Assembly: GCA_003415625.1 (NCBI GenBank) | Contig: PYIU01000003.1 | Span: 930,001-994,000 of the forward strand | Length of the DNA stretch: 64,000 nucleotides | Origin: Aquanectria penicillioides | Taxonomy: Eukaryota > Ascomycota > Sordariomycetes > Hypocreales > Nectriaceae | Reading direction: 5' to 3' | Shown here: positions 57,357 to 64,000 of the stretch, piece after piece | Numbering within the stretch: the stretch's first letter is position 1 | How the letters are laid out: the number at the start of each line of letters is the position of its first letter | The notes under the pieces: generated by a model | What the model was told of the DNA's origin: nothing | Databases searched by the model: none | What the model saw: the letters and a program-made list of their open reading frames with translations, nothing else | Program-made: the position numbers and the translations under genes

Positions 57357-58901
57357 GGTGAATGGTGCCAAATCCCGCGGCGTGCGAAGCTCTGATGCAG
57401 GACAAGTCTGCCCGAGCGGGATTGAAGCTGCTCGGGTGGCGGCTGGTTGGAGTGGAGGAGGTTGACAGCTCGCTTGCTTGGACGGGTGTGGGGACAGACA
57501 GGGGCTTCGTCAGCCCGTCGGATGAGGCCAGGCGGGAGGCGGCGGGGAGGGGAGAAGGATACTGGATGGAGGCGCTCTCAACTATCGAGGGTGCAAAAAC
57601 GATACGGATAATTCGCAAACAGCCTCCCGCGTCAGGAAAAGAGAGATTGGTAGAGGACAGAAATCGAGGAGGCGAAGGGAGGCTGTGGTGGTTTAGCGGA
57701 TCGTCCAGCTAGGGCCTTGAGACGTGGGTGCGTCGACGTCAGCGCTTTGAGCCCATCCGTCACTCCATCCACGGCTAAATAATAGGTGTAAAGCAAGGTA
57801 CCTACCCGTTGGCCACCACCAAAAAAAAACACGCCCAACCACACCACCCGCGCTGCTGAGTTGGTTTCTTGTGCGCCGGGAAGCGCGGGGTGGGGAGCTA
57901 AGGCTGGTGCCTACCGAGGATGAGCCGCAGATATTTAGGCACGGAGGTTATAGAATGAGGTCGAGGATGAGGATGAGGATGAGTGTCATACACAACAAGA
58001 AAATGGAAGTAAAAGAAAACCCTTGGACATGAAGAAACAGAATGTAGGGATCAATGGATAGATAATTTGGATCGGTACGGGTAGCGAGAACCGTGTTCCA
58101 GATAGGGACGTGTTTCGCATAAGGCAAGGTTGGTTGTTTTGTGGCTGTCGCCGGGCAAGTCCTGAGGCGCCAAACTCGGGCAAATCTGGGGCAAGGACGT
58201 CAGGCGCGCCTTCTCAAACACGGCCGAGCATGATGAATGAACGTAGGGGCATGATTCACATGCTTCACATGCCTGTCGCTGCGCATTGTGCCTTGCTTCA
58301 GTAATTAATTGCATATACAGTACATTGGGATAGAGCATGTGGCTAGAGTCTGTAGGCGCATCCTTCGAAGCATAAACAGTCCCATGTTGTAATTGTCCCT
58401 GTCGCCCTATGCACGGCCATTGCGCTCTTCATGTTTTGTTTCTCCTGGGGTTCCGATCGCCAAAGCATAAGGCAGGCACCCCCAAACGAGACCCTGATGC
58501 GATGGCCCCATGGTCGTCGTCGGCCTTCCGGGCTGTTAAATGCGCCGTGTGGCAACCCCATGCTTTCGTCGTTGGCAAGGCCAGAACACTTCAAACCATC
58601 GGCTGTGTTTAGAAACAGAGCCCAAGCCAATTATTGGTCCGCTAGAAGGTGGGTGCGCCACCATGTGGCTGCACTCCCCCTCAATGTGGCGTGTGGCTTG
58701 CCCTTTCACTTTTCCTGAGGACCGTTGCCATCATCGTTGCACGTCTTACCAAGCCGTGGTGGCGGGGCATTTCTTCTGAAGCTTGCTCGCCTTGCCCGTG
58801 GCTGCCTTCTGTTCTTTTCCTCAACCAACAAACTGGAGACGACATTCGCATCACCTCCTGTGCCCGGCCTTCCAGCTTTTAGACTTCATCTTATTTCGGC
58901 C
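57357..58901. other. divergent promoter region, BBC1 / RTR1
   Basis: About 1.5 kb containing a GATGAG hexamer run (57964-57988) and an A run near 57822-57830. No gene is recognised. Confidence 0.5.
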
Positions 58902-59709
58902 ATGTCTACCAACCCTGAAAAAGGCCCCAAGGGCATCCTCAAAAAGCCTGCTAAGAAGGAGCCCACCGTCGACCCGAGGGAAATCGCCATCCAGCACGCC
59001 AACATCATCCAGCACCGGAAAGACCTCGAGGCTGAGATTTTGGACAGCCTGATTCTGCTCTCCGAATACCCGGTTGTTCGAACTCCTCCTACAGCTCAGA
59101 GAACCCCGCACCTCCTGACATCGCCGACTTCAAAACCCACGTCCGTTTATTCCAGCCGTCCGACTATGACGACCTCATTGTTGAACGCAACGTGAACGGG
59201 CTTTGCGGATATGTGCTCTGTGCCCGGCCGCGGAGACAGACGGGCCAGGAGGAGAGTGGAAAATCACCAGCAGCGGCGACATCGTGAAGCGAAAGGATAT
59301 TGAGATGTGGTGCTCCCAAAAATGTGCTCGCAGAGCGCTCTATGTCAAGGTCCAGTTGAACGAGACCGCTGCATGGGAACGTGCTGGTATTCCTGACATC
59401 GAAATTGATCTGCTCGACGAGGACAGGTCTGGAGAGACAGAGGCCGACCGCACCGCTCGCAAGTTGGGCGACTTGAAGCTTGAGGATCAGCGACAGGCCG
59501 CACGAGACACAGCTGCTCTCGCCCTGGAGCGTGGAGAGCCGAAAAGACCATCACGCGGCAAGGTCACCGTGGCTCTCAAAGAGAAGGACGTCGGGGCACC
59601 AGCCCCAACGATTAATACGCCTGACAACTACGACGACGACCACTTGGCTGTCGAGGGTTATAAGAGCAAGAGCACGCTCAAGACCAACACTGAAACTACG
59701 ACACAGTAA
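58902..59709 (+). CDS. RTR1/RPAP2-type RNA polymerase II CTD phosphatase, two apparent frameshifts
   Basis: Starts at 58902 (MSTNPEKGPKGILKKPAKK). A helical segment (DPREIAIQHANIIQHRKDLEAEI, in part) is followed by the characteristic RTR1 block VERNVNGLCGYVLC and then CSQKCARRALYVKVQLNET. Together these supply the zinc-binding cysteines of the RTR1/RPAP2 fold. The family dephosphorylates Ser5 (and possibly Tyr1) of the Pol II C-terminal domain and assists Pol II nuclear import. The frame breaks twice. Near 59081-59082 one A is missing before NSSYSSENPAPPDIADF. Near 59242-59244 one G is missing between RRQTG and PGGEWKITSSG. With both restored the protein has 269 residues and all four cysteines, typical for fungal RTR1. 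No introns. Family identity is secure. Confidence 0.88.
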
Positions 59710-60111
59710 TTCCGATGTGCAGGGCAATCATATGTGAACAAATTTCGGCGTTGGGGACGTTGGCAAATGGACATGAGATATCATGAAAATAGACCATGGA
59801 TACCCAGTAGAGGAATAAGGGATCCTCATTATTCGTATGGACATAATCAGCAGGAGCAACGGAGGCTGAGGAATTCAGTTCACCCCGAATGCTCCAAACT
59901 TCACTTGGTGCAGCATCACAGGGCCACATTCACGGCATAGTGAGAGGTAACTTGGCGATCAAGCGTCATCTCTAGAGACATCTGGAGAATCGGCGACACC
60001 TTGGGGGGGTTGGAAGATCTTTCTTTGAGACCTATGCACTCACTGTCCTAAGACGCCAAGTAGCAAAACCCTGTAAAATGCCGTACACCCATGTTCCCAA
60101 AATCAATTTTT
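59710..60111. other. intergenic between convergent genes
   Basis: About 400 bp between the RTR1 and eS17 3' ends. Nothing is seen. Confidence 0.5.
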
Positions 60112-60683
60112 TTAGTCGCGTCGGCGGTCGCCGCCGAATCGTCGGTTGCCACGCTCGGGCACCTGGGTCTGGGAGACCTGGATGACGTTGACGGGGATAG
60201 TGTCGAACTAGACGTCGAGTTAGTTTGTTGCGCTTCGAGTACCGGGGGAGCAATCGGGTTTAAACATACGCCAAGGTGCTTGAGAAGGTCCTTGGTCTCG
60301 CCGTCGACATCCAGCTGGCCGCTCTCGGAGTTCTGGGTGAAGTCGAGAGCAGAAACCTCGGGAACGTACTGATCCTTGCGCTCACGCTCCTCCTCCTGAA
60401 GCTTGAAGGAGATACCACGGACGGGACCACGCTGGATACGCTTCATAAGATGGGTGGTGTAACCAGCAATCTAAAGAAATTTCCCTCATGTCAGTATGGT
60501 ATATTTCGCATGGCTTGTCGCATCGGTGCTGCTAACCTTGTTGCGGAGGCGCTTGGAAGCAATGATGGCGATCTCATCGCAGATGCGCTTGTTGGTCTCG
60601 AAGTCGAGGGTGAGCTTGGGGTAGTACCGCTCAATGATGACCTTGGCGGACTTCTTGACGGTCTTAGTACGAACGCGACCCAT
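60112..60683 (-). CDS. rps17: 40S ribosomal protein eS17
   Basis: Three exons: 60683-60537, 60470-60270 and 60207-60112. The two introns (66 and 62 nt) are GT-AG and in phase; the second has an ACTAACT branch point. The 147-residue product starts [21 protein letters not shown] (in part), with [39 protein letters not shown] and the end [15 protein letters not shown] followed by a basic [12 protein letters not shown] tail. These are the signature blocks of eukaryotic eS17, a small-subunit protein near the head and beak of the 40S. The ORF in the second intron frame is an artefact of read-through. Length and sequence are normal, with no frame break. The promoter carries two CACGTG palindromes and TTAGGG. 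Confidence 0.97.
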
Positions 60684-61183
60684 TTTGGCGGTATTGGACT
60701 GTTGATCGTTGGGTGATGGGTTGTGAAGGAGTCGCTCGGGGAATTGAGCCAAAGTCCAGAAATTTGGTGTTGAGTGGTGGGGGCCACCAATGATTAGGGC
60801 TTGGAAATTTCATGCACGTGTGTGGTCACGTGTTATAAATGTCCGCTAACCTCACTCTCATTCAGGGAGCTGGGTACCCACCCCTAGCAATCATGCGGGA
60901 CTAACTAATCAAACTGGGCATATCCATTCTTAGACTATGATGAGCAGCAAAAGGGACGAGGTTGGGGGATGGGTCAATTGGCATCGTGCAATGAATTATA
61001 TGTGTCAAAAATTGAAGAGAATCTGTATAGCGTAGGAGATTATGTGTCAGGGAAATCCTGATTCAATTCTTGCTTTCAATTCTACTTGTACAGTTTGGTA
61101 CACGGTTCCTCTAGTACATGGATGATAGATGCTATCGATATACAACCACGTCCAAGTCTTTCATGTCATCTTGAATGTGCCAC
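60684..61183. other. intergenic, eS17 promoter and MRP51 3' flank
   Basis: About 500 bp. It contains the TTAGGG/CACGTG cluster described separately. Nothing else is seen. Confidence 0.5.
60794..60832 (-). promoter_or_regulatory. TTAGGG plus two CACGTG sites upstream of eS17
   Basis: TTAGGG lies at 60794-60799, and CACGTG at 60815-60820 and again at 60827-60832, two palindromes 12 bp apart and 130-150 nt upstream of the ATG. In other ascomycetes Tbf1 (TTAGGG-like) and Cbf1 (CACGTG) sites mark ribosomal protein promoters. The same use here is inferred from position. Confidence 0.5.
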
Positions 61184-62623
61184 TCATTGATGTCGATCAA
61201 GACCATATGATTTGGAGCTGGCCAGGACATCCTTTCCCTCAGCTTTGGAGTCCACGGCGTCCCCGTCAAGAATCTCATCCGTAACACGGTCCATCCTCCA
61301 ACCGTCGGACTTTGAACGGTGTTGCTTCTTGACATCGGATTTCTGTGCATTTGAATAAATCTGCTGTCGGCCTTGGTTCTCCTTGGCAACGAGCTGAGAC
61401 TCAGGGTCGGCCTCTCGGAGGTGCAGAACAACCTTGCCACTAGGATCAATAGTTGCAGTATGAGGGTCAACATAGGCCTTGGCTCCACCGTATGTGGTGA
61501 TATCCAAGTGTTGAATACCAGCGAGCATCTTCTTGTGGTGAGAAACCCGAGTGCGTTGAGGTCTCATGTTGAACTCGTTGTCGCCGGACGGGGCGTCAGC
61601 AACAAAGCCACCCACGCCCAACTTGGCGGGAGAGGGGCCAGTTCTGGGGTACACGACACGCGACATGACGGGAGTACGTCTTGACTGGGGACCGTAGACG
61701 GGGTGGTTCTCCATGAATGAATTGGTCCTCAGGTAGCTGATACCTGCAGAAGGGTGACTAGGGGGTGGTCCAGCCTTTCCGTAAGGGCTCTCACTGGCCG
61801 CATTGTCTCCAGAGGCCAAGAAGGTCTGGATGATACCCACGGGTTGGCCTAGAGGCGCCAAATCTAGGAACTTGGAAACCAGGGAATAGAGGGTGGCACG
61901 ATCATTGCGCAGAGAGCGCACGTACTGGGTGAGTTCGTCCTCGGTGATCTTCTCGGGGCTGATCTTCTCCGTTACGACGAGACCCTTCTCCTTGGCTTCG
62001 GTGGCCATTTGAGCATTCCGGTTCTCCGCCAGCTTGTTCCTGAGAAGGTTTCGGAACTCAGCACGCTGGGGTCGGACTTCCTTTTGGATATATTGAAGGA
62101 ACTGGCCCTCAGTCATCCTAGCCAGCCAAGGTCCCTTGAACTTCCATCGCTTGTCGTTGTCCTTGTCTTCGCTGATCTTGGTGAAGTCCATGTCCTCTTC
62201 GAATACTGACTTGCGCCAGGTGTCGGATCGTCCCATTCGTGTTCCACGTTCATTGGGCTTAGGAATAGACATGGCGACCCTAAGCTCTTGGAACTTCTCG
62301 AGCGACAGAGTGTGGTCGGCGGCGGATGCGAAGTCGGTGATGTTCTCAATGGAATCAACCTGCTTAACCCGGATCAATGGAGTCGAGGTCGTCATTGTCG
62401 ACTTGAGAGGGAAAGGTCGCTTGAATCCCCAGTCGCCCTTCTCGCGAGAGGAGAGGGGGGAGGCAACGGATTGGAACTGGGGATATTGTCGTGTCATGGT
62501 TGGGGACTTGTGGTTGCCGACGTGGAGGTTCGTGGACGGCGGCTCGGGAAGGCGTTGGGGAAGTGAGAACATGCGAGATGATCTCAGCAGAGCCGCTCCG
62601 GGCGACACGGTTCGGCCCCCCAT
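61184..62623 (-). CDS. mitochondrial small-subunit ribosomal protein MRP51 (bS1m-like)
   Basis: Single exon of 479 residues from the first ATG (MGGRTVSPGAALLRSSRMF). The open frame extends ten codons upstream without an ATG. The amphipathic, Arg/Ser/Ala-rich N-terminus fits a mitochondrial presequence. The region REKGDWGFKRPFPLKS then STPLIRVKQVDSIENITDF is diagnostic of fungal MRP51. It is followed by KRWKFKGPWLARMTEGQFLQYI (in part), a helical middle (EFRNLLRNKLAENRNAQ; LTQYVRSLRNDRATLYSLVSKFLDL) and a C-terminal RVSHHKKMLAGIQ. In yeast Mrp51 is a 37S subunit needed for mitochondrial translation and interacts functionally with leader sequences of mitochondrial mRNAs. Intact. It is divergently placed to the queuine transferase gene, 359 bp apart. 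Confidence 0.9.
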   Translation of the reverse strand: MGGRTVSPGAALLRSSRMFSLPQRLPEPPSTNLHVGNHKSPTMTRQYPQFQSVASPLSSREKGDWGFKRPFPLKSTMTTSTPLIRVKQVDSIENITDFASAADHTLSLEKFQELRVAMSIPKPNERGTRMGRSDTWRKSVFEEDMDFTKISEDKDNDKRWKFKGPWLARMTEGQFLQYIQKEVRPQRAEFRNLLRNKLAENRNAQMATEAKEKGLVVTEKISPEKITEDELTQYVRSLRNDRATLYSLVSKFLDLAPLGQPVGIIQTFLASGDNAASESPYGKAGPPPSHPSAGISYLRTNSFMENHPVYGPQSRRTPVMSRVVYPRTGPSPAKLGVGGFVADAPSGDNEFNMRPQRTRVSHHKKMLAGIQHLDITTYGGAKAYVDPHTATIDPSGKVVLHLREADPESQLVAKENQGRQQIYSNAQKSDVKKQHRSKSDGWRMDRVTDEILDGDAVDSKAEGKDVLASSKSYGLDRHQ

Positions 62624-62982
62624 AGCAACGTTGAGAGCTGTTGGCAAGCTCAATTGGCTGTATAACGTCGTGATGTACGATAGTCTGCTTGTTGCAAGAC
62701 GAGGAAAATTCGCTATGGGAAGCTTGGGCGGGATCTGCCGGTGATGACCCGGGTGGGCCTCATTGGCCTCATTGGCTCAAGCACTGCGTGGTTGGACACC
62801 TGGGGCAAGTGGCAGCGATCAGGGCCCACTAAAGTTGGTGACATTTCCATGGCCTTGAGGCTGGCTTCTGAATGAAGGACCTGCTCCAACGACCAACTCG
62901 GCTTGGGTTTGAACAGATACCGACAAGGCGTGGTGGTTTTACTTTATCTGCCAGATAGTGGGAAATGCAAGCTGTTAAAAGG
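62624..62982. promoter_or_regulatory. bidirectional promoter region, MRP51 / queuine tRNA-ribosyltransferase
   Basis: 359 bp separate two divergent start codons, so both promoters must lie here. No binding site is recognised. Confidence 0.5.
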
Positions 62983-64000
62983 ATGGCGTCCACATCAAAC
63001 GTATACTCGGCTCCGGCTCTGACGTTTGAGCTAGTTGCACGCTGCTCTGTGAGTCCTCTCGACTTGTGTGTATCTTTCTCGATGCCATGACTCTTTTCAA
63101 TATTTTTGTTGTCCTCATCACGTACAAATCTGACATATCCTACTCCAAGGTAGACAACTAGGGCGCGTGCCTCTATCTTGACTCTGCCTCATGGGCCGGT
63201 CCAACTGCCCATGTTCATGCCCGTCGCTACCCAAGCATCGCTGAAAGGCCTTACTCCTGAGCAACTTGAAGAGACTGGCTGTCGGTTGTGTCTGAACAAC
63301 ACTTATCACCTTGGTCTAAAACCCGGACAAGAGGTCTTGGACGCTATCGGTGGAGCACATAAACTTCAAGGGTGGGATCACAACATTTTGACTGACAGCG
63401 GAGGGTAAGTAAATTCTCTGTCCGATGAGGTGCCGGGTTGCCTAACTTATGTTGCCAGTTTCCAAATGGTCAGTCTCCTCAAGCTTGCAACTATCACTGA
63501 GGAAGGCGTTAAGTTCCTAAGCCCTCATGATGGCTCACCTATGCTACTCACCCCCGAGCATTCCATGTCATTACAGAACAGCATCGGCAGCGACATTATG
63601 ATGCAGCTTGACGACGTTCTGGTCACAACATCGCCAGATAAGGCCCGTATGCGCGAGGCCATGGAGCGCAGTGTTCGTTGGCTTGACAGATGTATCGTGG
63701 CCCACAAGAACCCTAACAGCCAGAACCTCTTTTGCATCATCCAGGGTGGTTTGGACCTGGACATGCGCCGGGAGTGTGTCAGAGAGATGGTGGCCCGCGA
63801 CACTCCGGGAATTGCCATCGGCGGGCTGAGCGGAGGAGAGGCCAAGGTTGACTACTGTCGAGTTGTAGAGGCATGCACAGCCCTCCTACCTGATCTCAAG
63901 CCTCGCTACGTTATGGGGATTGGATATCCCGAAGACCTTGTGGTCAGTGTGGCCCTCGGTGCCGACATGTTCGACTGCGTGTGGCCTACCCGAACCGCAC
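62983..64000 (+). CDS. queuine tRNA-ribosyltransferase catalytic subunit (eukaryotic TGT, QTRT1), 3' partial
   Basis: Exons 62983-63048, 63154-63404 and 63459 to beyond the window. The introns (105 and 54 nt) are GT-AG and in phase. The translation starts [21 protein letters not shown] and joins to [20 protein letters not shown] (in part), the classic TGT N-terminus. Further motifs are [43 protein letters not shown] (with the catalytic Asp), [33 protein letters not shown] and [10 protein letters not shown], where the window ends. The enzyme exchanges guanine for queuine at wobble position 34 of GUN-anticodon tRNAs (Asn, Asp, His, Tyr) with the QTRT2 partner. The zinc-binding Cys/His set expected further downstream is outside the window. 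No frame break is seen. Confidence 0.95.

Overview
The window is nuclear DNA of a filamentous ascomycete (Pezizomycotina, most likely a Sordariomycete near Hypocreales or Glomerellales). The evidence is short GT-AG introns (about 50-130 nt) with CTAAC-type branch points, a Zn2Cys6 regulator, a fungal EGT1 ergothioneine synthase, a dispersed intron-bearing tRNA gene, and monocistronic genes on both strands. I see no operon, phage, transposon, CRISPR array or bacterial island. No species is assigned.

Layout. 1-1109: 3' part of a membrane-anchored PI-PLC-like phosphodiesterase (+). 2644-6480: kelch/one-TM protein with a 12-residue tandem repeat (-). 8616-11487: CSC1/OSCA-type channel (-). 16288-16371: tRNA-Asn inside a 5.7-kb gene-poor stretch. 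17198-18637: conserved unknown (+). 19066-20234: PflX-like radical SAM protein (+). 20671-21636: unknown (+). 21990-22765: NECAP endocytic adaptor (-). 23755-24928: eIF2B alpha/GCN3 (+). 25565-29132: EGT1 (-). 32185-34920: Zn2Cys6 factor (-). 39788-41521: senescence/spartin-domain protein (+). 42308-44736: gamma-tubulin complex GCP4 (+). 45737-47321: conserved fungal unknown (-). 53657-57356: BBC1/MTI1 SH3 protein (-). 58902-59709: RTR1/RPAP2 CTD phosphatase (+). 60112-60683: ribosomal protein eS17 (-). 61184-62623: mitoribosomal MRP51 (-). 62983-64000: queuine tRNA-ribosyltransferase, cut by the window end (+).

How the genes relate. They are ordinary housekeeping and signalling genes, not a cluster. 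Several concern translation (eIF2B alpha, eS17, MRP51, queuine transferase, tRNA-Asn) and two concern actin patches and endocytosis (NECAP, BBC1), but nothing shows that they are co-regulated.

The most striking observation is that at least seven conserved genes (CSC1, NECAP, eIF2B alpha, EGT1, the Zn2Cys6 factor, BBC1, RTR1) and possibly the PLC carry frame breaks. Most are explained by one missing base, usually in a short G/C run. BBC1 alone has about a dozen. Restoring these bases gives conserved sequence and lengths divisible by three. Other long genes (kelch, GCP4, MRP51, senescence protein) are intact. The simplest reading is residual indel error in the assembly; recent decay of BBC1 is the alternative. 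I found no convincing novel biological system.
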